Source of the DNA: an uncultured Oscillospiraceae bacterium | GTDB taxonomy: Bacteria; Bacillota; Clostridia; Oscillospirales; Oscillospiraceae | Direction: 5' to 3' | DNA: 16,662 nucleotides | NCBI GenBank assembly: GCA_910588625.1 | Contig: CAJUQN010000062.1 | Span: 1-16,662 of the forward strand | Shown here: in pieces, positions 6,690-13,246 of the stretch | Layout of the letters: each line of letters starts with the position of its first letter | Position numbering within the stretch: the stretch's first letter is position 1 | Program-made: the position numbers and the translations under genes | Notes under the pieces: model-generated | What the model saw: only the letters and a program-made list of their open reading frames with translations | Database searches by the model: none | What the model was told of the DNA's origin: nothing

Positions 6690-7469
6690 TTACGGTTTGT
6701 ATATTTTCTCCAACTCCAGAACGATAGCTTGGACATCCGCCGCCACCCGTTCCGGCGCGTGGTACAGATCCTGGAACAGCCGCTCCAGATTTTCCTCGAA
6801 ATGGGCGGGCAGTACCGGACACCGCTCCCGGCAGAGTTGGATCAGGCGCTTTTCCCCCGGGTGGGTGCTCTCGTTCAGCGCGAACAGGAAATCGAAATAG
6901 GTCTCCAGAAAAGCCGCCGCCCGGTGGTTGACGCTCACCAGGTCGCTCCGCTTCACCGCCTTCGCCAGCTGCGCGTCATAGGCGGGCATGGCGCCGTGGA
7001 GCAGCTTCCAGCCTCGGGACAGGATGTAATCCCTCAGCTGTGGGGGATAGGGGACGGAAAACCGCTCCTTCGCCTGGGCCAGACGGCCATCCCGGTCATA
7101 GACCACCTTGCAGGTGAGCAGGTTGTGCCACATACAGGTGGTGTAGGCGTTGCGGGGCTGGAACCGTTCCACCACCTCCGCTACGTCGGCGGTAAAGGCG
7201 TCCAGATCCCGGTAGAGCAAGTCGATATCAACGCCGTTATTCAGGTGGCAGTTGTCCTCGTATTCCCAAAAGTGGTTGCCGATCTCCAGGACGGAGCAGT
7301 ACCGGGACAGGATGGCCCGCCGCGCTTCTTCCGGGATGGGTTCCCGGCAGTAAAGGTACACGTCATAATCGGAAGCCTCGTCAAAATGTTCCCCGGCGCG
7401 GGAGCCGCCCAGGGCGAGGGCTTCCACCCCATCCAGCGCGCACAGTTCTTCAAACAGCCTATCAACCAC
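6690..7469 (-). CDS. Nucleotidyltransferase with DUF4037 domain (probable cargo)
   Basis: A 259-aa protein on the opposite strand to its neighbours. The N-terminal domain has the polymerase-beta-type nucleotidyltransferase signature: GGSRAG at residues 21-26, the Asp pair in SDYDVYLY (Asp34, Asp36) and a possible third carboxylate in VDIDLLY (Asp81/Asp83). The C-terminal half (FLFALNESTHPGEKRLIQL) matches DUF4037. Members transfer nucleotides to unknown substrates; the fold is shared with aminoglycoside adenylyltransferases and MNT antitoxins, but the substrate cannot be told here. The GTG start has AAGGCGG 9 bases upstream, and an in-frame TGA at 7493-7491 rules out longer forms. Its stop is 15 bases from the relaxase stop, convergent. 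It interrupts the transfer operon, which suggests later insertion. Confidence 0.82.
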   Translation of the reverse strand: MVDRLFEELCALDGVEALALGGSRAGEHFDEASDYDVYLYCREPIPEEARRAILSRYCSVLEIGNHFWEYEDNCHLNNGVDIDLLYRDLDAFTADVAEVVERFQPRNAYTTCMWHNLLTCKVVYDRDGRLAQAKERFSVPYPPQLRDYILSRGWKLLHGAMPAYDAQLAKAVKRSDLVSVNHRAAAFLETYFDFLFALNESTHPGEKRLIQLCRERCPVLPAHFEENLERLFQDLYHAPERVAADVQAIVLELEKIYKP

Positions 7470-7552
7470 AGCAAAGCACCGCCTTTTTATTCAAATGCCC
7501 AGTCATTTTACCACGTTTTCTACTGGAAATCAATTCCGCAGGAGGTGTCCCA

Positions 7553-8476
7553 ATGCCCTACATTCATTTCACAGAAGAACAGAAGCTCCAGGCCAACGCG
7601 GTAGACCTGGTGGAGTTCCTCCGCTTCAAGGGGGAGCCGTTGATCCGGGAAGGGTCGGAGTACCGCTTAGGCAGCAACCACAGCGTCACCGTCCGGGGTA
7701 ATGAGTGGTACGACCACGCCGCCGAGAAGGGCGGCGGACCTGTAACGTTCCTAAAGGAATTTTACGGCATGAACTACCCACAGGCTGTGATCACCCTGCT
7801 CAACGAGGATCTGGCCATCCTCGATCCGCCGATAGATACACCCCGGGAAAAAGTGAAGAAGCCCTTCGAACTGCCGCCCGCCAACAAAGATAACCGGCGG
7901 GTGTTCGCTTACCTCCTCAAGCACCGCCACCTGGATCGGGACGTCCTCACCACCTTCGTCCGGGCGGGGCTGGTCTACGAGGATCAGAAATACCACAATG
8001 CCGTCTTCGTGGGTATGGACAGGGATGGTACGCCCCGCCACGCCCACAAGCGCAGCACCAACAGCCAGGGGAAGTCCTTCCGCATGACGGCGAAGGGCAG
8101 CGACTTCCGTTACGCCTTCAACTGGCCCGGCTCCAACAACCACCTGCTGGTGTTCGAGGCGCCCATTGATATGCTGTCGTTTATCTCAAAGTTTCATGAC
8201 AGCGCCTGGGCGAAGTACAGCTATGTGGCGCTGTGCGGCACGTCCTCCCAGCCCATGCTGGGGATGCTGGAGCGGTGCCCGCAGATCGACACCGTCCACT
8301 TTGCGCTGGACAACGACCAGGCGGGACAGCTTGCCACTCGGCGGCTGGCGAAGCTGGTCCGGGAGAAGGGGCTGGCGGTGAACGCGCTGGTGCCCGTGCT
8401 GAAAGACTGGAATGACGATCTGTGCGCGAATTTTGAACAGGAGCAGGAGGTTCAGCATGAACAGAAATTATCGTGA
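7553..8476 (+). CDS. DUF3991/TOPRIM primase-like protein
   Basis: A 307-aa protein with AGGAGG (7540-7545) before the ATG. Residues 15-80 resemble the CHC2 domain of DnaG-type primases (EYRLGSNHSVTVRGNEWYDH, then GGGPVTFLKEFYG), but the zinc-binding Cys/His set is missing. DUF3991 follows. The TOPRIM part has the Glu in VFEAPIDMLSF (Glu202) and the acidic pair in ALDNDQAG (Asp253, Asp255). Proteins of this type are common in clostridial ICEs and are thought to prime or process the transferred single strand in the recipient; this is family inference. The coupling-protein gene begins 15 bases after its stop, so both are probably one transcript. The divergent NTase leaves an 83-base gap with no promoter I can call. 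Confidence 0.85.
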   Translation: MPYIHFTEEQKLQANAVDLVEFLRFKGEPLIREGSEYRLGSNHSVTVRGNEWYDHAAEKGGGPVTFLKEFYGMNYPQAVITLLNEDLAILDPPIDTPREKVKKPFELPPANKDNRRVFAYLLKHRHLDRDVLTTFVRAGLVYEDQKYHNAVFVGMDRDGTPRHAHKRSTNSQGKSFRMTAKGSDFRYAFNWPGSNNHLLVFEAPIDMLSFISKFHDSAWAKYSYVALCGTSSQPMLGMLERCPQIDTVHFALDNDQAGQLATRRLAKLVREKGLAVNALVPVLKDWNDDLCANFEQEQEVQHEQKLS

Positions 8477-8491
8477 AAGGAACGGTGCATT

Positions 8492-10345
8492 ATGCCCCAG
8501 CAATTCATCATCCTGATCGTCGCCGCGGTGGCCCTGCTGGTCATTGGCGGCGTTTCTTTTTTGTCTGGGCGGGGTTCGCTGGACAGCATCAAGTCCAAGC
8601 CCGTGGGGGACGGCCAGCACGGCACCGCCCGATGGGCCACCCCCGCCGAGATCGGCAAGACCTTCGCCCGCGTCTCCTTCAACCCCGCCCAGTGGCGGCA
8701 GGGCAAAGACCTGCCCAAGGCTCAGGGGCTGGTGCTGGGATCCCAGGGAAAGAAGGGCAAAATTACCGCCCTGGTGGACGAAGATGACATCCACTGCCTG
8801 ATGATCGGCGCGTCCGGCGTGGGCAAGACAGCGTTCTTCCTGTATCCCAATCTGGAATACGCCTGCGCCTGTGGGATGAGCTTTCTGGCCCTGGACACCA
8901 AGGGTGATCTGGCCCGGAACTATGGGGCCATCGCCCAGCGGTGCTATGGCTACGCAGTGTCGGTGATCGACCTGCGAAACCCCACCCGCTCGGACGGCTT
9001 CAACTTCCTGACGCTGGTGAACTACTACATGGACGAGGCGAACCATCACCCGGACAATCTGGCGGCCCGGGCCAAGGCAGAGAAATATGCCAAGATCCTC
9101 TCCAAGACCATCATCAGCCCAGACGGGGACAGCGGGAGCCGAGGCCAGAACGCGTTTTTTTACGATTCCGCCGAGGGACTCCTCACCGCTGTGATTCTTC
9201 TCCTGGCGGAGTTTTTGCCGCCCCGAGAGATCGACGGCCAGCCCCGGGAGCGCCGCCACATCGTGTCGGTGTTCAAGCTGGTGCAGGACCTGCTGGAACC
9301 GTCCGGCACCAAGGGCAAGAGTTGTTTCCAGGTGCTGATGGGTCGCCTGCCCTCGGAGCACAAGGCACGATGGTTCGCCGGAGCGGCGCTGAACACCTCG
9401 GAGCAGGCCATGGCCTCGGTGCTGTCCACCGTGCTGTCCCGGCTGAACGCCTTCCTCGATACAGAGCTGGAGCAGACCATCTGCTTCGACAGCCCGCTGG
9501 ACGCCGAGACCTTCGCCAGCCGCAAATCCGCCATCTTTCTGATTCTTCCCGAGGAAGATCAGACGAAGAATTTCATGGCGGGGCTTATGATCCAGAATTT
9601 GGCCCGCGAGCTGTTCTCCGTGGCCGATGAGAACGGCGGCAAGCTGAAGAATCGGGTGGTGCTGTTCTGCGACGAGCTGGGCACCATGCCGCCCTTTGAC
9701 ATCCTCCCGCTGTTCAGCGCAGGCCGCTCCCGCCGCCTGACTCTGGTGCCCATCATCCAGAGCCTCGCCCAGCTGGAGAAGAATTATGGTCGCGAGGGCT
9801 CGGAGATTATCCAGGACAACGTGCAGGACACCATTTTTGGCGGCTTCGCTCCCAACAGCCAGACTGCGGACGTGTTGTCCAAGGCGCTTGGCAGCTACAC
9901 GGTACAGTCCGGGTACATCAGCCGGAGTAAAGGTGAAAATACCCAGACCCTGCAAATGGGGGAGCGGCCTTTGATGACCCCGGACGAGCTGAAGTCCATC
10001 CCCAAGGGGGAATTCGTGGTAATGAAAACCGGGACGCATCCCATGAAAACCCGGCTGCGACTGTTCCTGGACTGGGGGATCACCTTTGGGGAGCCGTATC
10101 AGACGCCGGAGCATAGGCAGCGGAAGGTGTACTACGCCGGACGGCAGGAGTTGGAGCAGGCGATTCAAAACAGGTTTTTGTTAGCACCTCCAGAGGAAGA
10201 AAAAGACCGCGCCTCACGGGAGAGGCGGTCTGGGCAGAAGAACGATAGGTATGACCGGCAGGAGAAACCGGCGGGCCAGCCGCTGGCTACAATTCCTGAC
10301 AATATGAAAAAGCAGAATGGGCCGCCGCCCGGGGAAGGAGAATGA
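8492..10345 (+). CDS. VirD4-like type IV coupling protein, CD1115 family
   Basis: A 617-aa ATPase that links the relaxosome to the mating channel. It has one N-terminal membrane helix (about residues 5-24), Walker A GASGVGKT (residues 106-113) and Walker B VVLFCDELG with Asp394-Glu395. HGTARWATPAEI near residue 43 and SLAQLEKNYG plus the following DNVQDTIFGGF are typical of TraG/VirD4 proteins of Firmicutes ICEs. The C-terminal 60 residues are charged, disordered and rich in Arg, Lys, Glu and Pro, probably for substrate docking. The ribosome binding site AAAGGAACGG lies just before the ATG. The next gene starts within its last 29 bases. The family often has two membrane helices; only one is clear here. 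Confidence 0.9.
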   Translation: MPQQFIILIVAAVALLVIGGVSFLSGRGSLDSIKSKPVGDGQHGTARWATPAEIGKTFARVSFNPAQWRQGKDLPKAQGLVLGSQGKKGKITALVDEDDIHCLMIGASGVGKTAFFLYPNLEYACACGMSFLALDTKGDLARNYGAIAQRCYGYAVSVIDLRNPTRSDGFNFLTLVNYYMDEANHHPDNLAARAKAEKYAKILSKTIISPDGDSGSRGQNAFFYDSAEGLLTAVILLLAEFLPPREIDGQPRERRHIVSVFKLVQDLLEPSGTKGKSCFQVLMGRLPSEHKARWFAGAALNTSEQAMASVLSTVLSRLNAFLDTELEQTICFDSPLDAETFASRKSAIFLILPEEDQTKNFMAGLMIQNLARELFSVADENGGKLKNRVVLFCDELGTMPPFDILPLFSAGRSRRLTLVPIIQSLAQLEKNYGREGSEIIQDNVQDTIFGGFAPNSQTADVLSKALGSYTVQSGYISRSKGENTQTLQMGERPLMTPDELKSIPKGEFVVMKTGTHPMKTRLRLFLDWGITFGEPYQTPEHRQRKVYYAGRQELEQAIQNRFLLAPPEEEKDRASRERRSGQKNDRYDRQEKPAGQPLATIPDNMKKQNGPPPGEGE

Positions 10346-10607
10346 TATTTTGGCCTATTACGATTCCATCTACCAGGACACTGAGCTGGGCCCTCGGGCC
10401 AAGGCGGTGTACATCTACCTCAAAGACCACGCCAACAAGGAGGGCACCTGCTGGCCGGGGATCAAGACCATCGCTGCTGGGGTGAGCCTGTCCCGCTCGA
10501 CGGTGAAGCGGGCGCTGGATGATTTGGTGAAGGCGGGGCTGGTGGAAAAGAGCAGTCGCTGGCGGGAAAACGGAAGTCTCTCCTCAAATTTATACCAAAT
10601 CAGGTAG
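10317..10607 (+). CDS. Small winged helix-turn-helix protein (HTH_36-like)
   Basis: Up to 96 aa. AKAVYIYLKDHANKEGTCWPG followed by IKTIAAGVSLSRSTVKRALDDLVKAGLVEK is a clear winged helix-turn-helix of the replication-initiator/HTH_36 kind. Two starts are possible: ATG 10317, overlapping the coupling-protein gene by 29 bases and lacking a ribosome binding site, or TTG 10350, which has AAGGAG (10335-10340) 9 bases upstream and would give 85 aa. The latter has the better translation signal. The stop codon lies inside the left arm of a long hairpin. As the last gene of the conjugation block it may regulate transfer genes or act in element replication; neither is shown. Confidence 0.75.
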   Translation: MGRRPGKENDILAYYDSIYQDTELGPRAKAVYIYLKDHANKEGTCWPGIKTIAAGVSLSRSTVKRALDDLVKAGLVEKSSRWRENGSLSSNLYQIR

Positions 10608-10636
10608 AGGCGGCAAGGTGCCACCTCTACCTGATT
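10598..10636 (+). terminator. Long hairpin between convergent genes
   Basis: A 13-bp perfect stem (AATCAGGTAGAGG pairing with CCTCTACCTGATT), one C-A mismatch, then a further GGCA/TGCC stem with an AGG loop. It contains the stop codon of the helix-turn-helix gene and ends 13 bases before the stop of the reverse-strand LacI-type gene, so it can separate the two convergent transcripts. Neither side has a clean T-run (AAAAATAC on one side, TTTGGTATAAATTT on the other strand), so termination may be weak or RNase-protective instead. Confidence 0.6.
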
Positions 10637-10649
10637 AAAAATACACTTT

Positions 10650-12833
10650 TTATAAAAAAGCATGCCGGTATGCCTGTGCCGCAAACGCAATGGCCTCTTC
10701 TGGTTCCATCGTTCCGGTAATGGCGTTGTTTACAGCCATGCCCAAAATGCTCAAAAAACCGCGCTCGTCAAAATGTGTGGTAAGACCCGGCGGGATCCGA
10801 TTGGTATGGGAGAGGGAAATACAGTCTCTTGAGAGCACAAGCCAGGGGTAGGTGTCCAGCACCTCGTAGTTCTCGTAGGTCTTCCGGCAGGGCGAAACGC
10901 TGCCCATCAGCGTCATAGCGGTGGTGACCTCTTCACTGCAAACCCATTGGATAAAGTCCAGCGCTTCTTGTGGGTGCTTGCTGTTCCGGCAAATACCAAT
11001 CGTGCCGCCGCCCATGAGAGGGTTACCCCCGGGAACCACTGCAAAGCCAATTTTATTCGTAATATGTGAACTGGCGTTGAGCATTTCCGATGCATAGTTA
11101 CTATAAATGATGGTCATAGCAGTGTCGCCCTGGGCAAAGGTCCTGGCGGTCTCCCGCCACCAGTCGTTGTGTTTGGATGGCGTATACTGACGGGCCTCCA
11201 CCAGTTCACGGATTGCCGCAAGACCTGCGGCTCCCTCAATCAGAATATCACCCTCCTGGGAAAAAAGATCACTGGTATGGCTGAAATATCGGGTAAGGTA
11301 TTCTGTGGCTACAACGCCGCTGTTGCCCAAGGTCAAAGTGGTGCCATAGTTCACCGGAGAGAGGGGATTATACTTCTTAGTAAAAAAACGCGCGAGCCGG
11401 TTGAATTCCTCAAAGGTCTTTGGCGGCGTCAGTTCACTCTTATTCTGCTCTTTATAGAGACGCTGAAGCGCAGGATTCTCAAAGAGATCCCGTCTGTAAA
11501 ACAACAATTGCGCGCTGGGGGTCTCAGGCAATGCGTACATAACGTCTCCAACGTTGGTGTATTGGGGGATAAGGCCCGGAATAAATGTTTTCAACGTAGG
11601 TTCTAAAACTGTGTCCAGGTTGTCGAGGGGTAAGAAAATTTTCTCACCGAACCAAGAGAGCCAGCTGTGATCGATACGAATTACGTCAAATACGGACATT
11701 CCGCTGAGACTTTTCAAGATTTCATAGATGCCGTCATAGGAACTGACAGCGATTTTGATCTCAATTCCTGTGGCGTCGGTGTAAAGCTTCGACAGGCTCT
11801 CCATGATTCGCGCGGTGGGGCTGTCCAGAGTCAGCACCGTGATGCGCTTGCACGAACTGCCTGACCGGATTGAAACACCCCAACGGCGCAGCCCATCGTT
11901 TTCTAACACCAGCATCTCTGGGGATGACGGCACCTGACGGCGAGTAATCAGCTGCTCGGCGGCGAGTTTGCCAAGCAGACGATAATTCAGTTCGTACTTA
12001 TTGAAATCCCTGGCCGGCATGGTAAACAGAGGGGATAACGTATAAATTTCGCTCTCCCGCCCGCGAAAAAAAGTTTTTTGGATATTCAAATAAGCCTGGG
12101 CCAAGCTGTAGCTTGTCATAAAAATAGCGTTTATGACCGTGCCTTCGTTTAGCAGTTGAAGAAAAGTGTTGTTACAGTGAAGCCTGTCGGTGACTACAGC
12201 TCGAACCCGGCAAGTGGTATCCTCTAACACAGCACAGAAACTGCGGAAAAACTGGCGTTCACAGGAATAGGACAAGCTTTCCGTCACCAGAACGACTTCG
12301 CGATAACCCTTGGCCAACGCCTCCTGTGCTAAGGTTGTTCCTGCCTTGGCATAGTCAAAGCCGAGATAGTGGAAGTTTGATCCGGCATTGCGTTCCACAA
12401 AGACCAATTCGTCCGAAGAAAATCCTGCTGTGATATAAAGTTCAGCCGATTCATCCGGCTGGCAGGTGAAGGCGGCGAGACCGGCTACGCCTTCAGATCG
12501 TATGGCTGTGAGTTGAGTTTTTTCCATCTCGACATCATCGTCGGTAAGGAACAAGCTGGCGGAGTAATGGCGGCTTTCCGCATAGTGTTTGAAGCTGGAA
12601 AAGAAATCGGTATACCGCTTATCACACATATTGGGCAGCAAAACAGCCAGCGTATTGGAAACGCCCTTCCGAAGAATCTTCGCACGCCGATTGACTGCGT
12701 AGCCCAGCTTGGCTGCCGTCTCCTCGACAAGGCGGATTTTATCGCTGCTGACGTTTCCCTTCCCGTTGAGAACGTTGGACACGGTTCCCTGCGAGACCCC
12801 GGCCTCGCGGGCAATATCCTTAATTGTTGCCAA
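10650..12833 (-). CDS. LacI-type regulator fused to a solute-binding domain
   Basis: A 727-aa cytoplasmic protein (no signal peptide). Residues 2-50 are a LacI helix-turn-helix (ATIKDIAREAGVSQGTVSNV), followed by a hinge-like stretch and a periplasmic-binding-type effector domain to about residue 325. Residues 326-727 form a second domain resembling family-1 extracellular solute-binding proteins (VFDVIRIDHSWLSWFGEKIF, ALPETPSAQLLFYRRDLFENP, GGGTIGICRNSKHPQEALDF). The start is TTG 12833: it places the motif at residue 2 as in LacI proteins and has AGGAGG (12842-12847) 8 bases upstream. The longer ATG at 12875 falls inside the -10 box and so would not be transcribed. It is divergent from the uptake operon and probably controls it and itself. 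Confidence 0.82.
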   Translation of the reverse strand: MATIKDIAREAGVSQGTVSNVLNGKGNVSSDKIRLVEETAAKLGYAVNRRAKILRKGVSNTLAVLLPNMCDKRYTDFFSSFKHYAESRHYSASLFLTDDDVEMEKTQLTAIRSEGVAGLAAFTCQPDESAELYITAGFSSDELVFVERNAGSNFHYLGFDYAKAGTTLAQEALAKGYREVVLVTESLSYSCERQFFRSFCAVLEDTTCRVRAVVTDRLHCNNTFLQLLNEGTVINAIFMTSYSLAQAYLNIQKTFFRGRESEIYTLSPLFTMPARDFNKYELNYRLLGKLAAEQLITRRQVPSSPEMLVLENDGLRRWGVSIRSGSSCKRITVLTLDSPTARIMESLSKLYTDATGIEIKIAVSSYDGIYEILKSLSGMSVFDVIRIDHSWLSWFGEKIFLPLDNLDTVLEPTLKTFIPGLIPQYTNVGDVMYALPETPSAQLLFYRRDLFENPALQRLYKEQNKSELTPPKTFEEFNRLARFFTKKYNPLSPVNYGTTLTLGNSGVVATEYLTRYFSHTSDLFSQEGDILIEGAAGLAAIRELVEARQYTPSKHNDWWRETARTFAQGDTAMTIIYSNYASEMLNASSHITNKIGFAVVPGGNPLMGGGTIGICRNSKHPQEALDFIQWVCSEEVTTAMTLMGSVSPCRKTYENYEVLDTYPWLVLSRDCISLSHTNRIPPGLTTHFDERGFLSILGMAVNNAITGTMEPEEAIAFAAQAYRHAFL

Positions 12834-12841
12834 AGAGACTC

Positions 12842-12847
12842 CCTCCT
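12842..12847 (-). promoter_or_regulatory. Ribosome binding site fixing the TTG start of the LacI-type gene
   Basis: On the reverse strand AGGAGG lies 8 bases before TTG 12833-12831. Together with the promoter position this decides between the TTG and the longer ATG reading. Confidence 0.75.
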
Positions 12848-12874
12848 CTCGTAAGAAACCGCAGTATAAATACA

Positions 12875-12903
12875 ATTATAATGGAGCAGATCGCTTTTTT
12901 CAA
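12875..12903 (-). promoter_or_regulatory. SigmaA promoter of the LacI-type gene
   Basis: On the reverse strand TTGAAA (12903-12898), a 17-base spacer, and a perfect TATAAT (12880-12875). Transcription should start near 12868, giving a leader of about 35 bases before TTG 12833. Confidence 0.8.
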
Positions 12904-12955
12904 TAGTTCGACGAGAATTATATGTTGCGACAAAGCTTATGAAGCTTCCGCATTC

Positions 12956-12967
12956 TGAAACGTTACA
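12956..12967 (+). promoter_or_regulatory. Candidate LacI-type operator 1
   Basis: TGAAACGTTACA, near-palindromic about a central CG (half-sites TGAAAC and TGTAAC), the symmetry typical of LacI-family operators. It lies about 53 bases upstream of the -35 box of the LacI-type gene. Confidence 0.5.
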
Positions 12968-13049
12968 ATTTCTCACTGCGCAGCAGATATTGAATCGTAA
13001 AAATGGCGGGAGATTATCTACGTTTATTTATCAATAAGTGCCACTAAAA

Positions 13050-13061
13050 TATAACGTATCA
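13050..13061 (-). promoter_or_regulatory. Candidate LacI-type operator 2
   Basis: Read on the reverse strand it is TGATACGTTATA, matching the same TGANACGTTAYA motif. Its centre is 94 bases from site 1 and 112 bases from site 3. Confidence 0.5.
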
Positions 13062-13160
13062 CTATAATTTCAAATAAACAGAAAGATAATAACTGGGGTT
13101 ATAACCAATAAATTAGGCATTTTATACAATGATAACTGTTCATTTTGTTCAAAAAGATAA

Positions 13161-13189
13161 TTGACACGTTATACTATCTGTGTTATGCT
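13161..13189 (+). promoter_or_regulatory. SigmaA promoter of the uptake operon, extended -10
   Basis: A perfect -35 TTGACA (13161-13166), a 17-base spacer, and TATGCT (13184-13189) preceded by TGT, an extended -10. The expected transcript starts near 13196, about 51 bases before the ATG of the first lipoprotein gene. Confidence 0.8.
13162..13173 (+). promoter_or_regulatory. Candidate LacI-type operator 3 over the -35 box
   Basis: TGACACGTTATA, the third copy of the motif. It covers five of six -35 bases and the first part of the spacer, so a bound regulator would block RNA polymerase. This fits repression of the uptake operon. Confidence 0.5.
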
Positions 13190-13246
13190 TTTTATGACCT
13201 CGAGCCACGCAAATTCGACTCGGGCGTTAAGAAAGGGAGGGTAATT

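Larger units (their letters stand above)
12834..13246. other. 413-base divergent regulatory region
   Basis: AT-rich gap between the LacI-type gene and the uptake operon, without a gene. It holds one promoter in each direction, three LacI-like operator motifs, the palindrome GGTTATAACC (13097-13106), a repeated AAGCTT pair (12933-12947) and a 5'-leader hairpin CTCGAG/CTCGGG near 13200-13224. A long open frame running upstream from 13247 to 13145 crosses the promoter and is not translated. Confidence 0.7.

Noticed and set aside
8468..10168. 566-codon open frame on the reverse strand across the coupling-protein gene
   Set aside because: It is the antisense of a confidently identified VirD4-like gene, has low-complexity composition and no recognisable motif; high GC keeps such frames open.
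12834..12875. 14-residue N-terminal extension of the LacI-type protein
   Set aside because: Its ATG lies in the -10 box of the gene's own promoter, so it is not in the mRNA; TTG 12833 has AGGAGG and fits the family.
12933..12947. AAGCTT-ATG-AAGCTT repeat as an operator
   Set aside because: Two restriction-site-like palindromes 3 bases apart occur once only, unlike the three-copy TGANACGTTAYA motif; no promoter overlap.
13145..13246. N-terminal extension of lipoprotein 1 to ATG 13145
   Set aside because: It would start upstream of the -35 and -10 boxes, and the signal peptide begins at ATG 13247.
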